Assembly: GCA_025350685.1 (NCBI GenBank)
Contig: JANXXK010000116.1
Coordinates: 1 to 45,659, forward strand
Direction: 5' to 3'
Length of the DNA: 45,659 nt
Source: Alphaproteobacteria bacterium
GTDB lineage: Bacteria; Pseudomonadota; Alphaproteobacteria; Caulobacterales; Caulobacteraceae
A program made the translations under genes and the position numbers. Shown here piece by piece: positions 25,634-34,294 of the stretch (its first letter is position 1; each line of letters begins with the position of its first letter). Under the pieces are notes generated by a model that was not told the origin of the DNA, searched no databases, and worked only from the letters and a program-made list of their open reading frames with translations.

Positions 25634-26619
25634 TGGCGTCGGACGGCGGCCCGAGGCCTCCCCGGGTCTGGTGCCTGACCACCGGCGAGGCCGGGCTGCG
25701 CCAGCAGGCGCGGGGCCTGGCGGGCGAACTCTCCGCCGACTTCGAGGAGCGGGTGGTTCGCGTCGGCCGCCTGGCGGCCCTCGCGCCGCCTCGCCTGTTC
25801 GCCCTGACCCTTGCCGGGGTGCAACCTGTGGAAGGCCCCCTCGCGGGCCCCTGGCCCGACGTCCTGGTCAGCGCGGGACGCCGCGCCGGCCTTGCCGCCA
25901 TGGCCGTCCGCCGCCGCAGCGCCGCGCCGCTGGTGACCATCCACATCCAGCCCCCCGGCGACCCCGCGGCCTTCGATCTTGTCGTCGCCATGCCGCATGA
26001 CCGCGTGAGAGGCGGCAACGTGGTCGAGGTGGAAACCGCCCTGCACGGCTTGCGCGCTCAAGCCTTGGCCGCGGCCTCCGCGACCGGTGATCCGCGGTTT
26101 GCCGGCTTGCCCCGGCCATGGACGGCCGTACTGCTGGGCGGGGATACGGCGCGCACGCCGTTCTCCGTCGCCGCTGCGCAGCGCCTGGCCGACGGCCTGG
26201 ACCGATTGCGGGCGAGTATCGGCGGGTCCTTGTTGGTGACGCCGTCCCGGCGCACGCCGCCCGCTGTCATCGCGACCCTCCGCGCGCACAACCACCGCGA
26301 TATGGCGACGTTCATCTGGGACGGCGGCGGACCCAATCCCTACCTGCCGATGCTCGCCTGCGCCGACGGCATCGTGGTCACCGGAGACAGCATCTCGATG
26401 ATCTCGGAGGCCCTGGCGACCACCGCGGACGTCTGGGTGTTCGAAGTGGATGGCGGAGAGCGGCATGCCCGCTTCGTCCAGGGACTGCTGGATCGCAAGC
26501 TGGTCGCTCGCCTCGGAGACCCCGCGCCCCCGAGGCGGCGCGAAGGGACCGATGCAACGCCCGTCGTCGCCGCCGTCGCCCGCCGGCTCATCCGCGAGAA
26601 ACTACAGCTCCAGGCCTAG
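25633..26619 (+). CDS. ELM1/GtrOC1-family putative glycosyltransferase (DUF1022)
   Basis: A 328-residue protein of the family once named mitochondrial fission ELM1 and now regarded as putative glycosyltransferases with a GT-B-like fold. Seen: CLTTGEAGLRQQARGLA at the start, LVSAGRRAG, a central VLLGGDTARTPF, LLVTPSRRTPP, and the C-terminal nucleotide-site signature VTGDSISMISEA. Coupled to the 2OG oxygenase gene. Together with the divergent HCX5R phosphatase this forms a compact locus that probably modifies an envelope glycolipid; donor and acceptor unknown. Confidence 0.88.
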   Translation: MASDGGPRPPRVWCLTTGEAGLRQQARGLAGELSADFEERVVRVGRLAALAPPRLFALTLAGVQPVEGPLAGPWPDVLVSAGRRAGLAAMAVRRRSAAPLVTIHIQPPGDPAAFDLVVAMPHDRVRGGNVVEVETALHGLRAQALAAASATGDPRFAGLPRPWTAVLLGGDTARTPFSVAAAQRLADGLDRLRASIGGSLLVTPSRRTPPAVIATLRAHNHRDMATFIWDGGGPNPYLPMLACADGIVVTGDSISMISEALATTADVWVFEVDGGERHARFVQGLLDRKLVARLGDPAPPRRREGTDATPVVAAVARRLIREKLQLQA

Positions 26620-26641
26620 GCTATCTGCCGCCGCCCAGGGT

Positions 26642-27997
26642 TCAGTGCGGGACGTAGGTCCGCAGCACGTCTTCGATGATCCGCTCGAGTTGGCCCAGCG
26701 TGTTGCAGCTTTTGGCCACGTGGGTGAAGCGCTCATAGCGGTGCATGACGCTGTCGCCCTGGCCCCAGTAGCTCTCGGGTTCGGGGTTCAGCCAGATTAC
26801 CGCGCGGGCCCGCTGCTGGATCAGGTGCATCAGGTCCAGCCGCGGATCGGCGAAGTTGGAGCGGCCGTCGCCCAGGAAGATCACCGTGGTGTGGCGGTCG
26901 ACGCGGTCCAGGTGGTTCTCGGCGAAGTCCTGCAGCGCGCGGCCGTAGTCGGTCTGCTGGAAGCCGATGGTCTGCAGCACCTTGAGGATCGCGCCCTCGA
27001 CGCCGTTGTCGTCGAGGATGGCGTTGACCGGAATCAGCCGCCCGGAGAAGGCGAAGGCGTCGAGCCGGTCGACCACCTCGTTCAGGGAATAGAGGAAGGT
27101 CAGCAGGAACTGGGCGGCGGCGGCTACGGACTTGGAGACATCGCAGATCGCCACGATCGAGGGCTTGTCGACCTTCTTGACCTTCCACGCGATCTCGAAG
27201 GGCACGCCGCCGTGGGCCATGGATTTGCGCAGCGTCTTGCGCACGTCCAAGTGGCCTCGGTTGGCGGTGTGGCGGCGGCGCGAATAGCGGTCGGCCAGGC
27301 GTTTCGCCATGCGTTTCACCAGCGCCTGCATCATCACCAGGTCGACCGGGTCGATGCCGCCGTCGGCGTTCAGCGCTTTCTTGGCCAGCATCTCTTCGCG
27401 CAGCGCCTTGCCCGAGCCGGCGGCGTAGAGCTCGTGCTGGCGCTCCACATAGGCCTTGGCCTGGTCGAGCAAAGCGCGGCGGCCGCGGTCGAGGCGTTCC
27501 GCCAAGCCTTGGCCCTCTGGCATCTTCCGCGCATTGGCGATGATCCGCTCGATCTCGGCCAGGCCCATCTCGTCGAGCAGGCGCCGCGTCATGCGGCTCC
27601 TCTGGGTGGAGAGCCGGATCTCGGCGACTCCGGCGCGCTCGGCGGCGGCCTCCATGGCCTGGGCGACGCTGGCCGCGTCGCCGCGCAGCAGCATCTGGGC
27701 GAGCTCAGACTCCGCGACGCCTGCCGCCTCGCTGGGGTTCTGGTCGCCTTCGGACTCAGGCGGCGGCGGTTCGAGGTCGAAGGCTGCGCGGCTGAAGAAG
27801 GTCTCGAAGGTGTTGTCGAACCGGCCGACCTCGTCGCGGCTCTTGGCGAGCACGGCGCAGAGCGCGTCCTTGAACAGCTCGCGGTCGGCGTAGCCGACGT
27901 TCTCCACCGTCCGCGCGGCGTCGATCGCCTCGGCCGGTGAGACCCGGACGTCGGCGGCGCGCAGGGCTCTTAAGAACTCTTCGAGGGTGTGCTGCAT
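26642..27997 (-). CDS. VWA-domain protein, CoxE-like
   Basis: A 451-residue protein with a helical N-terminal region (including an acidic/Pro linker at about 75-95) and a C-terminal von Willebrand A domain that starts near residue 279 and has the metal-ion site D286-x-S288-x-S290 (ICDVSKS). A later IFLGDGRSNF strand supplies another site residue. CoxE-type VWA proteins work with a MoxR ATPase in the maturation of molybdenum hydroxylases or other metal enzymes. It sits seven bases downstream of the MoxR gene on the same strand, and the Tat-exported IorAB-type enzyme is encoded about 7 kb away. Confidence 0.9.
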   Translation of the reverse strand: MQHTLEEFLRALRAADVRVSPAEAIDAARTVENVGYADRELFKDALCAVLAKSRDEVGRFDNTFETFFSRAAFDLEPPPPESEGDQNPSEAAGVAESELAQMLLRGDAASVAQAMEAAAERAGVAEIRLSTQRSRMTRRLLDEMGLAEIERIIANARKMPEGQGLAERLDRGRRALLDQAKAYVERQHELYAAGSGKALREEMLAKKALNADGGIDPVDLVMMQALVKRMAKRLADRYSRRRHTANRGHLDVRKTLRKSMAHGGVPFEIAWKVKKVDKPSIVAICDVSKSVAAAAQFLLTFLYSLNEVVDRLDAFAFSGRLIPVNAILDDNGVEGAILKVLQTIGFQQTDYGRALQDFAENHLDRVDRHTTVIFLGDGRSNFADPRLDLMHLIQQRARAVIWLNPEPESYWGQGDSVMHRYERFTHVAKSCNTLGQLERIIEDVLRTYVPH

Positions 27998-28004
27998 GGC
28001 TGGT

Positions 28005-28964
28005 CTAGCGTCGCTGCAGCAGCTCGACGATCTGCGGCTCGACGGCGGCGATGTCCTGCTCGAACTTCAGGATGACGTTCAGCGTATCGCGCACCAGGGT
28101 CGGCTCGAGATCCTTCGCGTGCAGCAGGATCAGCGCGCGGGCCCAGTCGACGGTCTCGGAGATCGACGGCGGCTTGCGCAGATCGAGCGTGCGCAGGGAC
28201 TGGACAAAGGCCACCAGCTTGCCGGTCAGCGCGGCTTCGATGCCGGGCACGCGCGTCGCCACGATACGCTCCTCCAGCGCCGCCTCCGGCAGCGGGATGT
28301 GCAGGTGTAGGCAGCGGCGTTTCAGGGCGTCACCCAGGTCGCGGACGTTGTTGGAAGTGAGGAACACCAGGGGTGGGGTCTTGGCGATCACCACGCCCAA
28401 CTCCGGCACCGAGACCTGGTAGGCCGAGAGCACCTCAAGCAGGAAGGCCTCGAAGGCCTCGTCGGACTTGTCGATCTCGTCGATCAGCAGGACGCAGCCG
28501 TCGTCGTGGCGCAGCGCCTGCATCAACGGGCGCGGCTCAAGGAACGGCTCGGAGAAGAACAGGTCGCCCATGCCATGCAGGCGCTCCATGGCCGCGTCCA
28601 TATCGGGTGCGTCAGCGAGGGCTGCGCCCATCCGGTCCTTGAGAATCTGGGTGTAGAGAAGCTGCTTGCCGTACTTCCACTCGTAGAGCGCTTTGGACTC
28701 GTCGAGGCCCTCGTAGCACTGCATGCGGATCAGCGGCTTGGCCATCAGCCGCGCGGTGGAGAGCGCGAGCTCTGTCTTGCCGACGCCGGCCGAGCCCTCG
28801 ACCAGGATCGGCTTCTGCAGGTTCACGGCCATATAGAGGGCCGTCGCGATACGCCGCGAGGCAATGTAGCCGACCCCGCCCAGGCCTTCGACCAAGGCGT
28901 CGACGGAAGCAAAGGGATCGGCGCCCGAAAGGGCCGGCGCCGTTGGGGAAATCGTCAAAGTCAC
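28005..28964 (-). CDS. MoxR-family AAA ATPase, CoxD-like
   Basis: A 319-residue AAA+ ATPase: Walker A GSAGVGKT (57-64), Walker B LLIDE (159-163), sensor 1 LTSNN, arginine-finger region DALKRRC. MoxR ATPases act as chaperones that load or remodel metal enzymes together with VWA partners; this one matches the CoxD branch found with molybdenum hydroxylases. Start is GTG 28964 without a strong ribosome site. Divergent from the cupredoxin gene, with about 160 bp between them. Confidence 0.91.
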   Translation of the reverse strand: MTLTISPTAPALSGADPFASVDALVEGLGGVGYIASRRIATALYMAVNLQKPILVEGSAGVGKTELALSTARLMAKPLIRMQCYEGLDESKALYEWKYGKQLLYTQILKDRMGAALADAPDMDAAMERLHGMGDLFFSEPFLEPRPLMQALRHDDGCVLLIDEIDKSDEAFEAFLLEVLSAYQVSVPELGVVIAKTPPLVFLTSNNVRDLGDALKRRCLHLHIPLPEAALEERIVATRVPGIEAALTGKLVAFVQSLRTLDLRKPPSISETVDWARALILLHAKDLEPTLVRDTLNVILKFEQDIAAVEPQIVELLQRR

Positions 28965-29128
28965 AAGCTTTCAAAATGAAGGCGCGAAGGTCCGCGCACG
29001 CGGTCTGGAATGAGCTGATTGTGCCAAGCGGCCGGGACGAGGGCAAACGGGAACCCGCTTCCGGAAATTAACTAAGTCATTCTCGTGGTTTACGCGAACT
29101 TCACTCGCGTGGGCGTATGGGGTGGGCA

Positions 29129-29794
29129 ATGCGACCGATCCCGCCCCTCCGCGTAACGCCCCCGGTCGCCCTGTGCGTGGCCCTCTGCGTGGCCGCCGGC
29201 CTCACCGTCCCTACGCGGGCAGGGGAGCTGGCGCTGACCCTGGAAACCCCGGCGGGCAAGCCCGTGGCCAACGCCGTGGTGATGGTGCATTCGCAAGGCG
29301 CTCAACCCCGCGCGTCAATCCGCTTTCCCTGGGCCTACGTGATGGCCCAGAAGGACACCCAGTTCGACCCGTTCGTGCTGATCGTGCCGGTGGGCGCCGA
29401 CGTCTCGTTCCCCAATCGTGACCCGATCCGCCACCACGTCTTCTCGTTTTCGCCGGCTAAGCCCTTCGAGCTGAAGCTCTACAGCCGCGACGAGACCCGC
29501 GTGGTCAGCTTCCCCAAGGCCGGCGTGGTCAGCCTGGGCTGCAACATCCACGACAACATGACCGCCTTCATCCGGGTGGTGGACACCCCCTACGCCGTCA
29601 AGAGCAACGCGGCCGGCCAGGCGGTGATCCGCGACCTGCCGGCGGGCGCGGCGACGGTGACGGTCTGGCATCCGTTCATGAAGGTTCGCGGCGGCGAGCA
29701 GAGTCGCGACGTTGTCGTGCCGGCTTCGGGCGCGCTGGCGCTGGCGATGGTCGCCGACCTTCGGCCACCGCCGCTGCGGCGGGGCGGCTACTGA
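29129..29794 (+). CDS. Exported cupredoxin-like protein (annotated elsewhere as methylamine utilization protein)
   Basis: Secreted single-domain cupredoxin, about 221 residues. Signal peptide (VALCVALCVAAGLTVPTRAGE), then a beta-sandwich with likely type-1 copper ligands: His in RHHVFSF, and Cys, His, Met in LGCNIHDNM. A carboxypeptidase-like fold extension (AAGQAVIRDLPAGAATVTVWHP) follows. Start: ATG 29129 with GGGGTGG upstream; an in-frame ATG at 29117 would add four residues. The stop overlaps the start of the phosphodiesterase gene by one base. The database name comes from distant similarity; nothing here indicates methylamine use. Paralogue of the protein at 33569-34201. Confidence 0.88.
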   Translation: MRPIPPLRVTPPVALCVALCVAAGLTVPTRAGELALTLETPAGKPVANAVVMVHSQGAQPRASIRFPWAYVMAQKDTQFDPFVLIVPVGADVSFPNRDPIRHHVFSFSPAKPFELKLYSRDETRVVSFPKAGVVSLGCNIHDNMTAFIRVVDTPYAVKSNAAGQAVIRDLPAGAATVTVWHPFMKVRGGEQSRDVVVPASGALALAMVADLRPPPLRRGGY

Positions 29795-32148
29795 TGCGCC
29801 TGGAGATGCTCGCGCGCCTGCGGATGTTCTCGCGGCTGCGCACCCGGCTGACCGTGCTCTATGTGGCGCTCTTCGGGGTGACGCTGCTGCTGGTTTCCGG
29901 CGCGGTGTTTACCGCCATCGACGGCGCGGCCCAGCGGCAGGTGCGCGGTGAACTGACCGCCGCCGGCACGGTGTTCGACCGGGTCTGGTCGCTGCGCTCC
30001 GATCGCCTGCGGGAAGGCGCCTCGCTGCTGTCGCGCGACTTCGGCTTCCGCGAGGCTGTGGCCACCGGTGATTCCGCCACCATCGTTTCAGCGATGGAGA
30101 ACCTGAAGCAGCGGTTCAACATCGACCGTGCCTTCATCGTCACCACCGACGGACGGATGATCGGCGACGATACGGGCGCGCTGGCCAAGGACGCGCCCAG
30201 GCTGACCGCGGCCTTCGACACGGCCGACGATCCCGCTGGCGTGGTCATGCTCGGCGGTCAGCCCTACCAGGTGATCGGCGCGCCGGTGCTGTCGCCCGAC
30301 CAGATCGGCTGGCTGGTGTTCGCCGTCCGCCTCGACCGGACCGAGATGAGCGCGCTGGAAAAGCTCTCGGCCATTCCGCTCAGCGCCACCGTGCTCAGCC
30401 ATGAGATCCGAGGCTGGCGGCTGGCCGACAATCCGCGGGCAGCGGGTCAGGAAGGGCTCAGCCGGTTCATCGACGCCGAGCTGAAGAAGCACATGACCAC
30501 GGCCCAGGCGCTGCAGCAGCGCGACGGGGCGGCGTTGGCGCTGGTGAAGCCCCTGCCGGCGCTGACCCGCGACGCGCCGGCGGTGCTGGTGCTGCGCTAT
30601 CCGCTGGCGCTGGCGCTGGCGCCCTACCGGCCGATGCTGATCATCGTCGCGCTCGCCGGGATCGCCGGCCTGGGGGTCGTCGCCTGGGGGTCCTGGGTGC
30701 TCGCTCGCGGCATCACCCGGCCGATCTCAGCGCTGGACGAGGCCGCCCAGCGCCTGCAGCGCGGCGAAGACGCCCAGGTGGTCATCGAGACGCAGGACGA
30801 GATCGGCCGTCTGGCCGGCAGCTTCAACACCATGGCCACCGAGATTCGCGACCGTGAGCGGAGGATCACCCACCTCGCCCTGCATGATGGCGAGACCGGC
30901 CTGCCCAACCGCCTCGCGCTCGAGCGGGTGGTCGAGGCGCTCTCCGACCTGCCGCCGGGCCAGGTCTATGTGGCCGCGCTCGGCATCCACCGTTTCGACC
31001 ATCTGCGCGGCGCCATCGGCTATGCCTTGGCGGCCCAGGCCATGCGGATGATCGGCAACCGCCTGGGCGGGCTCGCGCCTGCCTCCGGCGTCGCCCGCAT
31101 CGCCTCCGACGTCCTGGGCTTCGCCCTGATCGCCGCCGGGCCTGAGGCCGCCGCGGACGATGCGGCGCGGCTGATGGCCGAGCTGGAACACCCGCTGAAC
31201 CTCGGCGGCGACGCCATCGACGTGACGCTGAACCTGGGTCTGGCGCCGATCATCCGTGGCGCGGGGCCCGGCGCGGCCATCGAGCAGGCCAATATCGCGC
31301 TGGACCAGGCGCGGGCCTCCAAGCGCAAGGTCGCCTTCTTCGATGCCGTCGCCTACGGCGATCCGGCCTCCAACCTGTCGCTGATGAGCGGCATGCTGGG
31401 CGCGCTGGAGGACGGGGCGCTGGAGCTGTTCTACCAGCCGAAATTCGACATGCGCCAAAGCCGGGTCACCGGCGTCGAGGCGCTGTCGCGCTGGCGCCAC
31501 CCGCTCCGCGGCATGCTGTCGCCCGACCTGTTCATCCCGATGGCCGAGGAGACCGGACACATCCGCACACTGACGGAATGGGTGCTGAAGCGTGCGATCG
31601 CCGACCAGCGGACCATGGCCGAGGCCGGCCACGAACTCGACATGTCGATCAATATTTCCGGCCGGACGCTCGGCGAGCCCGACTTCGCCGACTTCGCCCT
31701 GGACGAGGCGGCCGGCGCCGCCGGCAAGCTGATGTTCGAGATCACCGAGACGGCGGTCATCGAGAACCCCGACGCGGCGCTGGCGATGCTCGACCGCTTC
31801 GCCGAGGCCGGTATCGCCATCTCCATCGACGACTTCGGCGCCGGACTGTCGTCGCTGGCCTATCTGAAGCGGATCCGCGGCCAGGAGCTGAAGATCGACA
31901 AATCGATCGTCCAGGGGGTCACCGAGAGCCAGCGCGACGCGCTGATCGTCCGCTCGACCATCGACATGGCCCACTCGCTCGGCCTGAAGGTCACCGCCGA
32001 GGGTGTCGAGACCAACGCCTGCTATGCGCTGCTGGGCGCGATGGGCTGCGACCAGGCGCAGGGCTATCTGATCGCCAAACCTTTGCCGTTAAAGGAACTT
32101 TTGACGTTTATCGGCGAGGATCAGCTTAGAGAACGCAGTTACGGCTGA
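29794..32148 (+). CDS. Membrane c-di-GMP phosphodiesterase: periplasmic sensor-HAMP-degenerate GGDEF-EAL
   Basis: 784 residues. Membrane helix (about 15-42), periplasmic sensor domain (about 45-275), second helix (about 281-303), HAMP (about 304-355), GGDEF-like domain (360-520), EAL domain (525-775). The GGDEF site reads ASDVL (437-441), so cyclase activity should be absent. The EAL domain keeps E562 A L, the NIS loop, EITET, DDFGAG, the KIDKS lysine and AEGVET, so it should hydrolyse c-di-GMP. Overlaps the cupredoxin stop by one base and is followed directly by the barrel gene, so the sensor is co-produced with exported partners. Confidence 0.93.
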   Translation: MRLEMLARLRMFSRLRTRLTVLYVALFGVTLLLVSGAVFTAIDGAAQRQVRGELTAAGTVFDRVWSLRSDRLREGASLLSRDFGFREAVATGDSATIVSAMENLKQRFNIDRAFIVTTDGRMIGDDTGALAKDAPRLTAAFDTADDPAGVVMLGGQPYQVIGAPVLSPDQIGWLVFAVRLDRTEMSALEKLSAIPLSATVLSHEIRGWRLADNPRAAGQEGLSRFIDAELKKHMTTAQALQQRDGAALALVKPLPALTRDAPAVLVLRYPLALALAPYRPMLIIVALAGIAGLGVVAWGSWVLARGITRPISALDEAAQRLQRGEDAQVVIETQDEIGRLAGSFNTMATEIRDRERRITHLALHDGETGLPNRLALERVVEALSDLPPGQVYVAALGIHRFDHLRGAIGYALAAQAMRMIGNRLGGLAPASGVARIASDVLGFALIAAGPEAAADDAARLMAELEHPLNLGGDAIDVTLNLGLAPIIRGAGPGAAIEQANIALDQARASKRKVAFFDAVAYGDPASNLSLMSGMLGALEDGALELFYQPKFDMRQSRVTGVEALSRWRHPLRGMLSPDLFIPMAEETGHIRTLTEWVLKRAIADQRTMAEAGHELDMSINISGRTLGEPDFADFALDEAAGAAGKLMFEITETAVIENPDAALAMLDRFAEAGIAISIDDFGAGLSSLAYLKRIRGQELKIDKSIVQGVTESQRDALIVRSTIDMAHSLGLKVTAEGVETNACYALLGAMGCDQAQGYLIAKPLPLKELLTFIGEDQLRERSYG

Positions 32149-33411
32149 GTGTTGGAGGCCGACATCCCTCGGTCCTGGGCCATATCACTGACCGCGCTGA
32201 GCCTGGCCTGTTCGCTGGCCGGCGCGGCGCGTGCGCAGTCCGACATCGTCTCACCCGACACCTTCCACGGCCTGGTCGAGGTGCGCGCGGCGGCCGCGAA
32301 CGGCGAGCGCTCGTGGCTGCATGGCGGCTTCGGCAAGACCTCGGTCTCGGGGGGTGGGTCGGGCAATCTGGCGGTCAGCCAGGCCGTGCTCGAATGGAAG
32401 CCGAAGTTCAGCTTCTCGGTCTCCGGCGTGGTCAGTGTCCAGGCCCAGTCGCGGCTGCGGCCCGGCCTGGATCTGGACGAGGCCTATCTGCAGCTGCGCG
32501 CCCCGCCGGGTGAATGGGGCAGGCTCTCCGCGCGGGTGGGCTACTTCTACCCGCCCGTCTCGATGGAGCATGACGGGACGGGGTGGACCACGCCCGACAT
32601 GCTGAGCGCATCGGCGCTGAACACCTGGATCGGCGAGGAGGTCAAGGTGGCCGGCGTCGAGGCGAGCTGGCGCAAGACCCTTGGCAGCCATGAGCTGGAG
32701 GCCACCGGCGCGGTGTTCGGCTGGGACGACACCGCCGGCACCCTGCTGACGTTCCGTGGCTGGGCGTTGGGCGAGACCCGCGCGGGTGTCAGCGCCAGCT
32801 ACCACCTGCCGCCTCTGTCGCCGTTCGCAATGAGGTTCCAGGTCGACGAGACCTATCCGTTCCGTGAACTCGACAAGCGCGCCGGCTACTACGGCCGCCT
32901 CGAGTGGCGCCCGCCCGCGCCGGTCGCCTTCAACGCCCTCTACTACGACAACGCCGGCAACCGCACGGCCGTCGACTCCGACGGCCAGTGGGCCTGGGAG
33001 ACGCGGTTCCTCAATGTGGGCGTGCGCTGGGAGCCGTCCGCCGAGGTCCGGGTGCTGGCCCAGGCGATGACCGGCGAGACCAGGGAAGGCTATTCGATCC
33101 CTGGCGGAATCTGGTTCGACATGGGCTATCAGGCCGCCTACGTCCTGGCCTCGCGCAAGCTGGGCGAGGACGCCGTCAGCGGGCGGATCGACGCTTTCCG
33201 CACGCGCGACCGCACGTTCCGCAGCCTCGACGACAATCAGGAGAACGGCTGGGCGGCCACGGCCTCCTGGCGCCATCGCCTGGCGCCGCACGCGGACCTC
33301 CTCGTCGAGGCCCAGCACATCGACAGCAAGCGCGCGGCGCGGCGGCTCGTCCCCGAGGCGCCGAAGCACGATCAGAACATCCTGCAGGCGGCGCTGCGGC
33401 TGTTCTTCTAG
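32149..33411 (+). CDS. Putative outer-membrane beta-barrel protein (porin-like)
   Basis: 420 residues with a signal peptide ending GAARAQ and a mature part full of alternating hydrophobic strands (GRLSARVGYFYPPVS, GVSASYHLPP), closing with Phe as outer-membrane barrels do (ALRLFF). I do not recognise a specific family; a phosphate/pyrophosphate-porin-like 16-strand barrel is the nearest impression. GTG 32149 starts one base after the phosphodiesterase stop (TGA GTG), so translation is coupled. Its own TAG stop lies within the terminal CTAG of the composite repeat at 33408-33572. Confidence 0.8.
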   Translation: MLEADIPRSWAISLTALSLACSLAGAARAQSDIVSPDTFHGLVEVRAAAANGERSWLHGGFGKTSVSGGGSGNLAVSQAVLEWKPKFSFSVSGVVSVQAQSRLRPGLDLDEAYLQLRAPPGEWGRLSARVGYFYPPVSMEHDGTGWTTPDMLSASALNTWIGEEVKVAGVEASWRKTLGSHELEATGAVFGWDDTAGTLLTFRGWALGETRAGVSASYHLPPLSPFAMRFQVDETYPFRELDKRAGYYGRLEWRPPAPVAFNALYYDNAGNRTAVDSDGQWAWETRFLNVGVRWEPSAEVRVLAQAMTGETREGYSIPGGIWFDMGYQAAYVLASRKLGEDAVSGRIDAFRTRDRTFRSLDDNQENGWAATASWRHRLAPHADLLVEAQHIDSKRAARRLVPEAPKHDQNILQAALRLFF

Positions 33412-33572
33412 TGTCCCGATTCCGAAGTTCGCAAGCTCTTGTGGCTGGCTCGGACGAACTTCGGAACCGATGAAGACACTAGCAAGTGTAGGTTTCTAGT
33501 GTGCTTTTTGGATTTGAAGTTCGCAACCGAGCAAGACCCGGAATGACGCGAACTTCAAATCCAGCATACTAG
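33408..33572. repeat. Composite double-palindrome repeat, copy 1 (inverted orientation)
   Basis: Two adjoining palindromes. The first (33409-33481) has a 12-bp core TTCCGAAGTTCG at 33420-33431 pairing with 33455-33466 and outer ends TAGTGTC/GACACTA. The second (33497-33571) has a perfect 15-bp stem GGATTTGAAGTTCGC (33510-33524) pairing with 33548-33562 and ends TAGTGTG/ATACTA. A conserved 14-base linker separates them. Relative to the other copies it is inverted. CTAG at each end supplies the TAG stop of the plus gene on the left and of the minus gene on the right. Confidence 0.92.
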
Positions 33573-34201
33573 CCCTTCATCTCATGCTTGTGCCGGGTGG
33601 CCGGCGGGCGCAGCTCCAAGGTCAGGGGCAGGGCGGCGTTGGCCGTCACACTCAGCGGCCGCTCCGCCGGGGCGTGGGCCTTCATGTCCGGATGCCACAG
33701 GGAGACCTCGGCCGCGCCTGAGGGCACGCCGCGGATCACCGCCTCGCCCGCGGCGTTGGTCTTGGCTGCGTAGGGGCTGTCAGTGACGTAGATGAAGCCG
33801 ATCATGCTGTCGTGGATATTGCAGCCCAGCGGCACGACGCCGGCCTTCTCGAAGGTGACCGTGCGTTCCGCCTGCTGGCCGTAGAGTTTCAACTCGAATT
33901 TCTTGGTCGGCGCGAAGGAATAGACGTGGTGGCGGACCTTGTCCTTGTTGGGGAAACCCACCGTCGAGCCCACCGGTACGATCAGCACATAGGGATTAAA
34001 CGCGATGTTCTGCTGGGTCATGACGATCGGCCAGCTGAACTTGATCGGCTGGCCCACCGCGCCGCCGGCCGGATGGACCACCACCACGGCGTCAGGCAGA
34101 GGCGCGCCGTCATCGCCGTGAACGCTGAACGTAAGATCCGCCGCCGCGGCGTGGGTGGCCGTCAGAGTCAGCGCCGCCAGGGCGATCAGAAGATTTCTCA
34201 T
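33569..34201 (-). CDS. Exported cupredoxin-like protein, second paralogue
   Basis: 210 residues: signal peptide (LLIALAALTLTATHAAAAD) and a cupredoxin sandwich with the same presumed type-1 copper ligands as the 29129 gene: RHHVYSF and LGCNIHDSM. The two are closely similar from VLIVPVG through LWHP, so they are duplicates. Start ATG 34201 is set by GGAGG six bases ahead; a longer in-frame start at 34234 lacks one. Divergent from the DUF3034 gene (about 90 bp between starts). It ends in the CTAG of composite repeat copy 1, converging with the barrel gene. Likely a periplasmic electron carrier or copper carrier. Confidence 0.88.
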   Translation of the reverse strand: MRNLLIALAALTLTATHAAAADLTFSVHGDDGAPLPDAVVVVHPAGGAVGQPIKFSWPIVMTQQNIAFNPYVLIVPVGSTVGFPNKDKVRHHVYSFAPTKKFELKLYGQQAERTVTFEKAGVVPLGCNIHDSMIGFIYVTDSPYAAKTNAAGEAVIRGVPSGAAEVSLWHPDMKAHAPAERPLSVTANAALPLTLELRPPATRHKHEMKG

Positions 34202-34294
34202 GTCCTCCAAGTAGATCGTTCGCTTGAACGACATGTAAACGGGTTACCGGGCAATTCTCCGGTCCACATGGCGTGGATCGGAGACGCTGTACCC

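Noticed and set aside
29088-29110. GCGAACTTCA near 29095 as a fourth composite repeat
   Set aside because: Only about ten bases match; there is no partner arm, TAGTGT end or linker. Probably chance, or at most a remnant.
33812-34294. Upstream extension of the DUF3034 gene on plus
   Set aside because: The frame is open to 33812 but overlaps the second cupredoxin on minus, and the signal peptide begins at ATG 34295 (or 34268).
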